Shown here: one piece after another, positions 16,595-24,445 of the stretch
How positions within the stretch are numbered: the first letter of the stretch is position 1
Layout of the letters: each line of letters starts with the position of its first letter
Notes under the pieces: generated by a model
What the model was told of the DNA's origin: nothing
Database searches by the model: none
Seen by the model: the letters and a program-made list of their open reading frames with translations, nothing else
Assembly: GCA_964384485.1 (NCBI GenBank)
Contig: CAYLLE010000004.1
Span: 11,219-75,218 of the forward strand
Direction: 5' to 3'
Source of the DNA: CAYLLE01 sp964384485
Lineage (GTDB): Bacteria; Spirochaetota; Spirochaetia; CAYLLE01
DNA: 64,000 bases
Position numbers and translations under genes: made by a program

Positions 16595-17416
16595 ATGGAC
16601 AGGGTCATTATTTCCCGGGATTCAGGAGTATGCTACATAACCCTCAATGACGGCTCTAACGGGAACCGGCTTGACGGCCGTTTCATCAATGATATCCTTA
16701 ATGGTCTTCGTGCTGCCGAATCGGACGGTTCGGTAAAAGCGGTCATGTTCCGTTCCTCGTCTCCTGTGTTTTCCCTGGGGATGAATCTGGATTTAGCTGC
16801 CAAGAAATCCGGTAAAGGAGAAACAGCTGAGACGGCAGTAAAGTCTTACGGCAGAATGCTCAGCAGGATTCGCGGTCTGGTCAAGCCGGTTTTGGCTTTG
16901 GTGGAGGGGGAGGTTAAAGCCGGCGGTGTGGGCATTGTATGTGCCTGTGACGCTGTTCTTGCGTCCGAAACGGCATCATTTGAGCTGGGGGAGGTGTTAT
17001 TCGGTTTGATACCTGCCAACGTGCTGCCCTATCTCCTTTTACGGATCTCTCCGCAAAAAGCCCGGTATCTAATCATGACAGCAAAAAAAATCGACGCTGC
17101 GGAAGCCCTGGCGATCGGTTTAGCTGACGAAGTCTTTCCCGCACAAGCAGCGGAAAAGACGGTCCGGAAAAGACTAAAAAATATATGCCGGTCATCTCCG
17201 AATGCATTAGCTGAAGTGAAACAATTTACGTCTAAGCTGCTCGATTTATCTTTTCATGAACAGCTTGATCCGGCGGTAGAAAAGCTCACGGAGATGCTGA
17301 AAAACGAAGATATACTGGAAGGAATCAGGTCCTTTCAGTCGGGAAATCTGCCTGTCTGGTTCGGCAAGTTTTCACCGAAAGAACCAATTTCGCTACAACT
17401 GGAGGAAAAGGAATGA
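16595..17416 (+). CDS. Enoyl-CoA hydratase-family ECH1 (PksH-like dehydratase)
   Basis: Crotonase-fold protein of 273 residues. The oxyanion-hole segments are FSLGMNLDL and EGEVKAGGVGIVCACDAVL; the GMN and AGG(V)G signatures resemble PksH-type ECH1 enzymes, which dehydrate the HMG-like intermediate made by the neighbouring HMGS. It starts three bases after the HMGS stop and overlaps ECH2 by 4 bases, so these three genes are translationally coupled. The assignment as ECH1 rather than a general hydratase rests on this order (HMGS-ECH1-ECH2), identical to known beta-branching cassettes. Confidence 0.8.
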   Translation: MDRVIISRDSGVCYITLNDGSNGNRLDGRFINDILNGLRAAESDGSVKAVMFRSSSPVFSLGMNLDLAAKKSGKGETAETAVKSYGRMLSRIRGLVKPVLALVEGEVKAGGVGIVCACDAVLASETASFELGEVLFGLIPANVLPYLLLRISPQKARYLIMTAKKIDAAEALAIGLADEVFPAQAAEKTVRKRLKNICRSSPNALAEVKQFTSKLLDLSFHEQLDPAVEKLTEMLKNEDILEGIRSFQSGNLPVWFGKFSPKEPISLQLEEKE

Positions 17417-18162
17417 AAGAAACAATCCGTTCCGAAATGGATGAACATGGTATTGCTTATCTGTATATGGAAGACAAAGAGGGGAAAAACATTTTTTCCG
17501 ACACCTTTATAGAAGGATTCATCCGGGAAATAGAACACATCGAGACTGAACTCGAACCCTCTGTGCTCATCTTAAAAGGACTTGAAGATGTATTCTGCGG
17601 AGGAGCAGAAAAGGAAGGCCTTCTTGACCTTTGCGACGGTAAAGTTGTGGTAAAAGATCTCGTCCTCTCGGAACGGCTGATAAATACTCCGTTTCCGGTC
17701 ATAGCGGCTATGGAAGGACACGCAATGGGCGGAGGATTAGTTCTGGGCCTTTGCAGCGATATCATTATAATGGCCCGGGAGAGCCGATACGGAGCTGTGT
17801 TCATGACTTTAGGCTTTACCCCCGGAATGGGGACAACGACGCTTCTGCCGGGACTTGTGGGACCGTATATCGCAAATGAAATGATGTTCACCGGAAAAAG
17901 GTACCGGGGTTCCGAACTTGCCGGGAAAGGTGTACCGATCAATTATATTCTCCCGAAAAAAGAAGTTGTGACAAAAGCAGAAGATATCGCCCGTCAAATC
18001 GCTGAGCGGAATAAAAAATCGGTCTATTTACTGAAATATGCTCTTAGCGCAAAAAAGAAAAAACTGCTTGTCGACGCGCGGCTGCAGGAGGATATGATGC
18101 ACCGGATTTCGTTCGGATTTTCGGAAACAAAAAAAATAATAGAAGAATTTTACGCTGGATAG
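17413..18162 (+). CDS. Enoyl-CoA hydratase-family ECH2 (PksI-like decarboxylase)
   Basis: A 249-residue crotonase-fold protein. EGHAMGGGLVLGLCSDI is the second oxyanion-hole region, and LGFTPGMGTT matches the GFTPGMG signature I associate with PksI-like ECH2 decarboxylases of beta-branching cassettes. These remove CO2 from the glutaconyl-type intermediate and leave a methyl branch with a double bond. The ATG overlaps the ECH1 stop (ATGA), indicating coupled expression and roughly equal amounts of the two proteins. No fused enoyl reductase is present; a separate reductase-like SDR follows. Confidence 0.82.
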   Translation: MKETIRSEMDEHGIAYLYMEDKEGKNIFSDTFIEGFIREIEHIETELEPSVLILKGLEDVFCGGAEKEGLLDLCDGKVVVKDLVLSERLINTPFPVIAAMEGHAMGGGLVLGLCSDIIIMARESRYGAVFMTLGFTPGMGTTTLLPGLVGPYIANEMMFTGKRYRGSELAGKGVPINYILPKKEVVTKAEDIARQIAERNKKSVYLLKYALSAKKKKLLVDARLQEDMMHRISFGFSETKKIIEEFYAG

Positions 18163-18179
18163 AATAAGGAGTGTACCCA

Positions 18180-18992
18180 ATGATTACGATAGATTACACC
18201 GGTAAATCCGTTCTCATAACAGGCGGCACGAAAGGGATAGGGAAAGCTGCGGCATTGAATTTCGCCAGTGCCGGAGCCAGAACGTATTTGACATACAAAT
18301 GGGGATCCGCCGATGAGTCCGCCCTGTTCGATGAATTCCGTCAAACAGGAGGTCCGGAACCGGTACTGATTCAGGCTGATGTGTCTGTTGAGGAAGATAC
18401 AAAAGCGCTTTTTTCAAAGATTGCTGAAACCGAAAAAAAGCTTAACGTTTTTATAAGCAATGTAGGCTTCGCTTCCACCCCTCAGAGTCTAAAAGATTAT
18501 AAAAAGCGGTCTCTCTTCAAAACACTTGAATACAGTACCTGGCCGCTTATCGATTACACCCTCATGATAGAAAAAACTTTCAATGCCTATCCTGACTACA
18601 TCCTGGGTATATCCAGTGACGGTCCCGATCATTTCTATAAAGGATACGACTACGTGGCGGCCTCAAAGGCGCTGCTTGAGTTCTTCTCGAAGTATCTGTC
18701 GGCCCATCTTTTTGATGAAAACTGCAAAGTTAATGTAATCCGTTTCGGTACAGTGAAAACCGAGTCCTTTGACGCGGTGTTCGGTAACGATTTTTTTGAG
18801 TATCTCAAATCGGAAGGAATATCTTCTGAGAGGATCCTGACACCAGCCGAATGCGGTAAAACAATTTTCGGAATCTGCAGCGGTTTTATGGATACCGTGA
18901 ATGGACAAATAATCACCGCGGACCGGGGTATAACCTATATGGATAACACCATGAGGCGGTATCAGCGCTGGAAAGAAGAAAAGGGACAGTAG
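18180..18992 (+). CDS. Enoyl-ACP reductase-like SDR (FabL type)
   Basis: Short-chain dehydrogenase of 270 residues with TGGTKGIGKAA for NAD(P)H binding. Instead of the usual YxxxK pair it has Y-x6-K in YDYVAASK, the spacing of enoyl-ACP reductases such as FabI and FabL. The preceding ISSDGPDH replaces the common serine block of ketoreductases. A role in reducing the enoyl product of the dehydratase or of ECH2 would complete the chain-building cycle. ATG 18180 has AAGGAG (18166-18171) at 8 bases; a GTG at 18171 lies in the ribosome site and is rejected. It is the last gene before a 169-base gap. Confidence 0.7.
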   Translation: MITIDYTGKSVLITGGTKGIGKAAALNFASAGARTYLTYKWGSADESALFDEFRQTGGPEPVLIQADVSVEEDTKALFSKIAETEKKLNVFISNVGFASTPQSLKDYKKRSLFKTLEYSTWPLIDYTLMIEKTFNAYPDYILGISSDGPDHFYKGYDYVAASKALLEFFSKYLSAHLFDENCKVNVIRFGTVKTESFDAVFGNDFFEYLKSEGISSERILTPAECGKTIFGICSGFMDTVNGQIITADRGITYMDNTMRRYQRWKEEKGQ

Positions 18993-19016
18993 ATTCTATA
19001 CAAAATCTATACATTT

Positions 19017-19099
19017 CAGCAATTTCAGGTAATGACGATTTATGTAATTGCTGGATACAGTGCTTAGAGGTTGATAGAAGCGGCAATTTACGGTATGGT
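19017..19099. repeat. Degenerate relative of the dispersed palindromic repeat
   Basis: CAGCAATTTCAGGTAATGAC (19017-19036), a reversed TATGTAATTGCTGG (19041-19054) and CGGCAATTTACGG (19081-19093) resemble arms of the repeat at 3977 and 23351 but with several mismatches. It fills most of the gap between the SDR and ACP genes. Confidence 0.4.
19071..19099 (+). promoter_or_regulatory. Possible promoter for acp and downstream genes
   Basis: TTGATA (19071-19076), 17-base spacer, TATGGT (19094-19099). ATGGTA (19095-19100) and TACCAT (19108-19113) form a dyad around the predicted start of transcription. This could give the ACP-oxoamine synthase-dehydratase part its own expression. Confidence 0.35.
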
Positions 19100-19161
19100 A
19101 CCCTCTATACCATTAAAACTGTGCCGGATAACCGGCTGCACCATTTAGAAAGGAGTGAAAA

Positions 19162-19407
19162 ATGACAAAACCTGAAGTCATGGAAGTAATCAAAAAAAAT
19201 ATCGTCGAAAATTTAGACGACATAGAAATGGATGATATTGATCCGAAAAAGTCTATGAAAGATTACGGAGCAAATAGTCTTGATATGATTGAGGTTGTCT
19301 CCTGTTCCATGCGGGAACTCAACATTAAAATTCCGAGATCGGAATTGGCAGATATTGCCACAATAGACGAACTTGCCGATAAGTTCATGGAATATGTAGA
19401 AAATTAA
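19162..19407 (+). CDS. Acyl carrier protein, resembles donor ACP of beta-branching cassettes (AcpK type)
   Basis: An acidic 81-residue carrier protein. The phosphopantetheine serine is Ser39 in DYGANSLDMIEVV. The GANS(L/V)D motif, the LNIKIPRSEL segment and the TIDELAD end resemble AcpK-type donor ACPs that carry the acetyl/malonyl unit for HMGS, more than housekeeping AcpP with its DSLD motif. It is the only ACP in this cluster, so it may serve chain growth, HMGS donation and delivery to the adjacent oxoamine synthase. GAAAGGAG precedes the start. No phosphopantetheinyl transferase gene is in the window. Confidence 0.85.
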   Translation: MTKPEVMEVIKKNIVENLDDIEMDDIDPKKSMKDYGANSLDMIEVVSCSMRELNIKIPRSELADIATIDELADKFMEYVEN

Positions 19408-19435
19408 TCAAATTGACCGAGGTGCGGAGGATATA

Positions 19436-20692
19436 ATGTCAGATATTCTAAAATATAGCTTTGCTGATTTCCATTACAACGATAACCCTGATGTCCTGTC
19501 TCCGCCGGAAGACTTTATCAAATGGGTAAACCATCCGGCGGTTAAGAACGGTTTCAGTTTTACCGAGCAGCAGCTTCTTGCCGCACCTCGGGCACGTACC
19601 GAAATCCTGAGTAATATTGACAATCAGAAGCGGAAAATCATCAACCTTACATCGTATAATTACCTCGGTCTTTCCACTCATCCCGAGGTTATTCAGGCCG
19701 CCAAGGAAGGTCTGGATCAGTACGGGATGGGTGCATCGGGAGCTCCCATGCTGTCCGGAACCTTCGATCTGCATACCGAATTTGCCAGACGGCTGGCTGA
19801 ATTCAAACAGAAAGAAGCGTGCCTGGTGTACTCAAGCGGTTACGGCGGCAACATCGGGGCCATTCAAGGAATAATGCGGAAAGGTGATATCCTGATCCTC
19901 GATGAGAAATGTCACGCCAGTCTGGTGGACGGGGGAACCCTGGCACAGGTGAAAATGCTTTTCTTTGAGCATAACAATCCCGAATCACTGGTCGCCATGC
20001 TGGAACGGGCGAAAGGAAAACGTGTTCTCGTTGTAGTGGAGGGAGTTTATTCCATGGATGGAGACCTGGTTAAACTTCCGGAGGTTGTCGAAATATGCGA
20101 CCAATACGGAGCAGGACTCTATCTCGATGAAGCCCATTCAACACTGATGTTCGGCGAAAACGGTAGGGGTGTGGCGGAACATTTCGGTCTGGAAGACAAA
20201 GTCGGAGTCAGCTTTGGTACACTCAGTAAGTCTTTCGGAGGTGTAGGGGGATTTATCTGCTCAAACGCCGCTCTTATTCAATACATGAAAGGGTATTCCC
20301 ATCCGTGGAACTTTTCCTGTGCCATATCACCGCCGGTTGTTGCAGGGCTTATAAAAGCACTTGAAGTTGCCACCAGGGACTCTTCTCTTCGGGATAAGCT
20401 GTGGGAAAATACAGCGTATCTTAAAAAAGGACTCACCAGTTTGAACCTCAATTTGGGAGATACCGCATCCCAGGTCATCCCGGTTATTATCGGTCCCGAC
20501 GGAACCAAACTCATGTCCTTCGCGGCGGAGATGCAGAAGCGGGGACTCTTCCTTCAGCCGGTAGACTTCCCGGCCGTACCTGCCAATGCGAGGCGGTTCA
20601 GAATATCCGTTTCTTCCCAGCTGACGAAAGAAGATATGGATACTGTTCTAAATATCATCGAGGATGTAATTGTTAAAGGTTTGAAGTCCTAA
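19436..20692 (+). CDS. Alpha-oxoamine synthase (serine palmitoyltransferase / BioF / KBL family)
   Basis: PLP enzyme that joins an amino acid to an acyl thioester with loss of CO2, giving an alpha-amino ketone. At 418 residues it has the fold-type I core: NLTSYNYLGLSTHPEV, the SGAPMLSGTFDLHTEF segment, EGVYSMDGD, the PLP-contacting YLDEAHS, and the Schiff-base lysine in FGTLSKSFGGVGG. The ~45-residue extension before the core is longer than in BioF and resembles ACP-using or serine palmitoyltransferase-like members. Position directly after an ACP gene suggests an acyl-ACP substrate. Amino acid choice (serine, alanine or glycine) cannot be read here. It overlaps the next gene by one base. Confidence 0.85.
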   Translation: MSDILKYSFADFHYNDNPDVLSPPEDFIKWVNHPAVKNGFSFTEQQLLAAPRARTEILSNIDNQKRKIINLTSYNYLGLSTHPEVIQAAKEGLDQYGMGASGAPMLSGTFDLHTEFARRLAEFKQKEACLVYSSGYGGNIGAIQGIMRKGDILILDEKCHASLVDGGTLAQVKMLFFEHNNPESLVAMLERAKGKRVLVVVEGVYSMDGDLVKLPEVVEICDQYGAGLYLDEAHSTLMFGENGRGVAEHFGLEDKVGVSFGTLSKSFGGVGGFICSNAALIQYMKGYSHPWNFSCAISPPVVAGLIKALEVATRDSSLRDKLWENTAYLKKGLTSLNLNLGDTASQVIPVIIGPDGTKLMSFAAEMQKRGLFLQPVDFPAVPANARRFRISVSSQLTKEDMDTVLNIIEDVIVKGLKS

Positions 20693-21246
20693 TGACCGAT
20701 TCTTCTGAGCCTGACTATCAATCTCTTCTGAGGAAGTTTAGACGCAAGCCTCTCTTCCCGCTGGAACAGGACGACTTGTTCGTCCGGGTAGATTATTCCG
20801 GAGAAGATATAAAAAAACTAATTCCGCACCGGGATCCCTTTCTTCTGGTAGACAGAATTACCGGTCTCGATGTAACTAACCGCCGAATTATCGGAGAAAA
20901 GCACCTCTCCCCTGCATTGCCGGTATTCCAGGGGCATTTCCCGGGATATCCGGTATATCCCGGAACTCTGGAGGTGGAGATGCTCGGTCAATTAGGTCTT
21001 TGTCTCTTCCCGTTCATCCTGAGCGGTACCACGGATATCCCGGAATTTTCTGATCAGACCGCCATCCGGGCTACCCGGATTATCGGCGCGTACTATGTAG
21101 AGCCTGTTCTGCCGGATACTACCGTGACAATACTTTCACAAGGGTATGAGTATGACGGGTATTTCGGCAGAAGCATCGGCCAGGTTATATCCGGCGGCAA
21201 AGTCTGCTGTGTTGCCGCCGGCGAGGTTATTTTCCTAGAATCGTGA
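20692..21246 (+). CDS. 3-hydroxyacyl-ACP dehydratase (FabZ-like hotdog)
   Basis: Removes water from 3-hydroxyacyl-ACP. The FabZ hallmarks are LIPHRDPFLLVDRI and FQGHFPGYPVYPG, with catalytic His82 and Glu96 fourteen residues apart as in FabZ. It is 184 residues, longer than FabZ (~145) owing to a polar N-terminal extension of ~35 residues. The start codon overlaps the stop of the oxoamine synthase (TAATG). The 3' end overlaps the convergent ketosynthase gene by 12 bases. With the FabG-like and enoyl-reductase-like proteins it completes a reductive cycle. Confidence 0.85.
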   Translation: MTDSSEPDYQSLLRKFRRKPLFPLEQDDLFVRVDYSGEDIKKLIPHRDPFLLVDRITGLDVTNRRIIGEKHLSPALPVFQGHFPGYPVYPGTLEVEMLGQLGLCLFPFILSGTTDIPEFSDQTAIRATRIIGAYYVEPVLPDTTVTILSQGYEYDGYFGRSIGQVISGGKVCCVAAGEVIFLES

Positions 21247-22479
21247 CATAATCAATACTGCATTATGGCCGCCGAATCCGAAAGAATCGGATAAAATGTG
21301 TTTTATATTTTTATCTTCCCTCGGTTCCTTGATCACATTAAGTTCAATCTTCGGGTCCTGGTTAAACTGATTTATTGTCGGATGTATGATTCCCTTCTCG
21401 AACGCCATAATCGAAGCGATGGCTTCCACACTGCTCGACGCGGCGATAAGGTGTCCGATCATCGATTTTGTACTGTGTGCCGGACATTCGCGGATATAAT
21501 CGCCGAAACTCATCTTGAGAGCCTTTGCTTCCATTTCATCACCCATAGGAGTGGAGGTGGCATGACAATTTATGAGGTCAATATCCTCCGGATTAAGCTT
21601 GGCCATATCCAAGGCCATTTTCACTGCCCGGGAGGAACCACGCGCTTCCGGATGGGGCGCAACTAAGTCATAGGCGTCGCTGGATACGCCGAAACCGGTG
21701 ATCTCACAGTAGATTTTGGCACCCCTCCGTTTGGCATGTTCTAATTCTTCCAGACAAATACAGCCGCCTCCTTCTCCCATAACAAACCCGTCCCGGTCTT
21801 TATCGAACGGCCGCGACGCTGTCTCCGGGGAATCATTCCTCGTAGACAGAGCCATTATATTGCCGAACGCCGCAACACCTGGTCTGCACAGGGCTGCCTC
21901 AGCACCGCCCGCAATCATGGCATCGGCCATTCCGTTTTTGATAAGCATCCAGGCAAGAAAAATGGCATGGTTACTGGTGGCACAGGCTGAATTGACCGAA
22001 AATGTGGGAGCCTGCAGATTGTATTCCTGAGAAAGAAAGGCGGTGGATGTGTTCGGAATTGCGCTTACAATATAAAAGGGAGAAGCGCCGCTCATACCGG
22101 TGGTGTGTACTCTGGTGATATTATCAACATGAGCATTTACCCCGCCGGCACCGGTTCCGATTATCGCACCATATCGTTCCGGGGCTTTATCAACATCCAA
22201 TCCTGAATCTATGATCGCCTGGGCTCCCGCTACATGACCAAAAACGATATACCGGTCGAGACGCCTCCGCATCTTCTTTGATTTGAAATACTCTGATACA
22301 TCGGGTATATCAACCTCCGCCGCAATCTGAACCGAATAATCTGATAAATCGGTATTCTGAGCTATCCGAACCCCGTTTTTTCCTTTAAGGAGATTTCCCC
22401 AGAACTCTTCTACGGTATTTCCGATTGGATTTATTGTCCCAAGACCGGTTATTACAACCCGCACATCATTATTATTCAT
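21235..22479 (-). CDS. Beta-ketoacyl-ACP synthase II-like (FabF family)
   Basis: A 414-residue condensing enzyme with all catalytic residues: Cys166 (SVNSACATSN), His306 (NCHATSTPMGD), Lys338 and His343 (STKSMIGHLIAASS). It reads like a canonical elongating FabF, unlike the other ketosynthase at 13318. It is on the opposite strand, tail to tail with the dehydratase gene, and has its own promoter, so its expression is independent of the main run. It may be the elongating enzyme of this pathway, or the housekeeping KAS II placed beside it. GAGGAAAGG lies just upstream of the ATG. Confidence 0.88.
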   Translation of the reverse strand: MNNNDVRVVITGLGTINPIGNTVEEFWGNLLKGKNGVRIAQNTDLSDYSVQIAAEVDIPDVSEYFKSKKMRRRLDRYIVFGHVAGAQAIIDSGLDVDKAPERYGAIIGTGAGGVNAHVDNITRVHTTGMSGASPFYIVSAIPNTSTAFLSQEYNLQAPTFSVNSACATSNHAIFLAWMLIKNGMADAMIAGGAEAALCRPGVAAFGNIMALSTRNDSPETASRPFDKDRDGFVMGEGGGCICLEELEHAKRRGAKIYCEITGFGVSSDAYDLVAPHPEARGSSRAVKMALDMAKLNPEDIDLINCHATSTPMGDEMEAKALKMSFGDYIRECPAHSTKSMIGHLIAASSSVEAIASIMAFEKGIIHPTINQFNQDPKIELNVIKEPREDKNIKHILSDSFGFGGHNAVLIMSRF

Positions 22480-22529
22480 TAATTTTACCTTTCCTCTTTA
22501 AGTAGTGATAAATTTTTCCAGTATGTGGA

Positions 22530-22558
22530 ATTGAAACGGTTATACTCGATCTTGTCAA
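22530..22558 (-). promoter_or_regulatory. Promoter of the FabF-like gene
   Basis: Minus strand TTGACA (22558-22553), 17-base spacer, TTCAAT (22535-22530); the -35 is perfect and the -10 weak. The intergenic stretch 22480-22804 also holds the oppositely directed promoter at 22745; between them (about 22560-22740) I see only AT-rich sequence. Confidence 0.5.
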
Positions 22559-22744
22559 GACATTTCTGTTGAATAGAGGAATTCCCATTTTATACCTTTT
22601 GGCAACAGAAGGGAGCATAATTCTCAGGCAAAGCCGAAAATAGATTGAATAAAATGAGAATTTCAGACTTTACATAAGTAGAAAGGGTGTATTCTAAATT
22701 GCAAATTTTGAATAGCCGTGTTTAACACCATTTCCCTTTTTATA

Positions 22745-22773
22745 TTGAAACTTTTCCGATCCTTCCGTAATAT
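22745..22773 (+). promoter_or_regulatory. Promoter of the methyltransferase-like gene
   Basis: TTGAAA (22745-22750), exact 17-base spacer, TAATAT (22768-22773), 32 bases before ATG 22805, followed by an AAAGGAAG ribosome site. Confidence 0.6.
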
Positions 22774-22804
22774 GTGGAAAATCTAAATATAAAGGAAGTA
22801 ACAA

Positions 22805-23350
22805 ATGGCCTACTTTAAATCCTACGAAGAACCTCTAAATGCTGTGATGCAGCGGATGATATCTAAGACATCCAGGCCAAAGATATTGGAATACGGTCCC
22901 GGCGGTTCAACCAAACTGATGATGAATACTGCCCCTGAATCTGAAATATTCTGTATAGAACATAACCGAAAGTGGTATGAGCATTATAAAACCGAATTTG
23001 AGGAATTCTCCCCCAATAAACCCGATCTCCATTATATTCCGCTCAAGGAGAATTATGTAACTCTGTCGCGAGAAAAATTTGATCCCCGATCTCTTGATTT
23101 GATCTACGTGGACGGCCGGAAAAGAGTTGCCTGCCTCGACTTAGCAAAAACACTTATCAAACAGGAAGACGGAATTATCGTTCTGCATGATGCCGAGCGT
23201 CCCCGTTACCGGAAGGGACACAAGGAATGGCCTTTGGATAAGAAAATATGGGCCGGTCCGAAAGGGAGCCGGACATTGATCCTGGTTACCGACCCCAAAG
23301 ATTATGAAGCACTAATCCACCTGGAGACGGAGCCTCCAAACCGGCGGTGA
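22805..23350 (+). CDS. SAM-dependent methyltransferase-like protein
   Basis: A small 181-residue Rossmann-like protein. The early motif ILEYGPGGSTKLMM looks like the SAM-binding glycine loop, IFCIEHNRKWYEHY the acidic end of strand 2, and DLIYVDGRKRVACLDLA plus IIVLHDAERPRY later core strands of class I methyltransferases related to the FkbM/class-24 groups. The substrate is unknown. It is monocistronic, between the FabF-like gene's promoter region and a convergent lipid-gene operon. A role in modifying the product of the neighbouring clusters is possible but unsupported beyond position. Confidence 0.55.
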   Translation: MAYFKSYEEPLNAVMQRMISKTSRPKILEYGPGGSTKLMMNTAPESEIFCIEHNRKWYEHYKTEFEEFSPNKPDLHYIPLKENYVTLSREKFDPRSLDLIYVDGRKRVACLDLAKTLIKQEDGIIVLHDAERPRYRKGHKEWPLDKKIWAGPKGSRTLILVTDPKDYEALIHLETEPPNRR

Positions 23351-23440
23351 CCAGTAATTCCCGGTCAACCCGATTGATGTAATTGTGTGCAATAAACAAA
23401 TTATAAATTTAAACGCGGTTGTGATCACCGGAAATTGCCG
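23351..23440. repeat. Dispersed palindromic repeat, copy B
   Basis: CCAGTAATTCCCGGTCAACC (23351-23370) and the reversed arm GATCACCGGAAATTGCCG (23423-23440) enclose an AT-rich centre. Length and arrangement match copy A. It begins right after the methyltransferase stop and overlaps the last codons of the convergent epimerase gene by 16 bases. Confidence 0.7.
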
Positions 23441-24441
23441 TTTTCGGCCAGAAACGCTTTAATTGTTGTTTTAAAACCGGTCCGGTAGTCCGTCCCGGGC
23501 CGAAAACTCAACAGCTCTTCTGCCTTGGAGATATCAAAATGGAAATCATGGGTCACGTGATCAACCCGGTATTTGGTTAAGGGCGGTTCTCCTTTTATTC
23601 CGAAAAGCCGGTAGGAGTTCTCCATTACATACGCGGCAATGCCTGCGGGTAAGGGGGGAAGAGGGAAACGGATCGGATCGATACCCAGCAGAGAAGCACA
23701 GTAATACAGAATGTCTCTCCACGTTACCCATTCTCCTCCCGTAATATTGAATATTTCCCCGATACACCGGGGATTTTTCAGCGCGAGGATTACCGAATCG
23801 GCAAAATCATCCACATATACCGGACAGGTAAGCTTTTTCCCGCTGCCTATTACGGGCATGATGCCCTGGAGCATGGCATCAAACATATTATAGAATGTGG
23901 TCCTGTCTCCCGGTCCGTACACATTTCCCGGACGCAGAACCGTGGTTTGGAGATCATCCGAACCGTTTTGCACCACCATGTTTTCCGCTTCAAGTTTCGT
24001 CCGCTGATACGCCGACACCAGGGGGTAGTAGGGGCCATTCTCGGTAGAATTTCTGTGATGCCCGAAACCGTGCACGGAAATTGAACTTATGTAAATAAAT
24101 CTTCCAATGGATAAACTGCCGGCCCAGCGTAAAAGATGGTCCGTAAGTTCAGCATTCGCCCTCCTGAACTCCTGCTCACTTCCCCAATCGCCCACCTTTC
24201 CGGCGGCATGAATAACCGCACCGCATCCTTTAAGGGCTTTCTCGGTATCATCTCCCTGCTCCAAAGAGGTCCGCATCACTTCATGTCCCATGGCGGAAAG
24301 CTCGGATAATTCCCGGGGCGGATTTTCCCGCCGGAATAAGCATCGGACAGTATATCCCGATTGAGCTAATTTCCAGGCAATTCTTCTTCCGATGAATCCG
24401 GATGCTCCGGTTACTGCTACCGTGTTTTCAGAGTTTTTCAT
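23425..24441 (-). CDS. NAD-dependent epimerase/dehydratase (extended SDR, 3-beta-HSD-like)
   Basis: A 338-residue extended SDR. VTGASGFIGRRIAWKL binds the nucleotide, AVIHAAGKVGDWG is typical of the 3-beta-hydroxysteroid dehydrogenase-like branch, YISSISVHG carries the serine, and Y-x-x-x-K is seen in AYQRTK. Related enzymes reduce or oxidise hydroxyl/keto groups on lipids, isoprenoids and sugars. In Caulobacter a protein of this general class (CerR) acts in ceramide synthesis, so reduction of the oxoamine synthase product is a reasonable guess. It is last in a minus-strand operon after the GT28 and CPBP genes. Its 3' end lies within repeat copy B. Confidence 0.7.
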   Translation of the reverse strand: MKNSENTVAVTGASGFIGRRIAWKLAQSGYTVRCLFRRENPPRELSELSAMGHEVMRTSLEQGDDTEKALKGCGAVIHAAGKVGDWGSEQEFRRANAELTDHLLRWAGSLSIGRFIYISSISVHGFGHHRNSTENGPYYPLVSAYQRTKLEAENMVVQNGSDDLQTTVLRPGNVYGPGDRTTFYNMFDAMLQGIMPVIGSGKKLTCPVYVDDFADSVILALKNPRCIGEIFNITGGEWVTWRDILYYCASLLGIDPIRFPLPPLPAGIAAYVMENSYRLFGIKGEPPLTKYRVDHVTHDFHFDISKAEELLSFRPGTDYRTGFKTTIKAFLAENGNFR

Positions 24442-24445
24442 ACTG

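Noticed and set aside
21235..22479. Second FabF-like ketosynthase as a chain-length factor
   Set aside because: It retains Cys166, His306, Lys338 and His343, so it is not a cysteine-less chain-length-factor partner.
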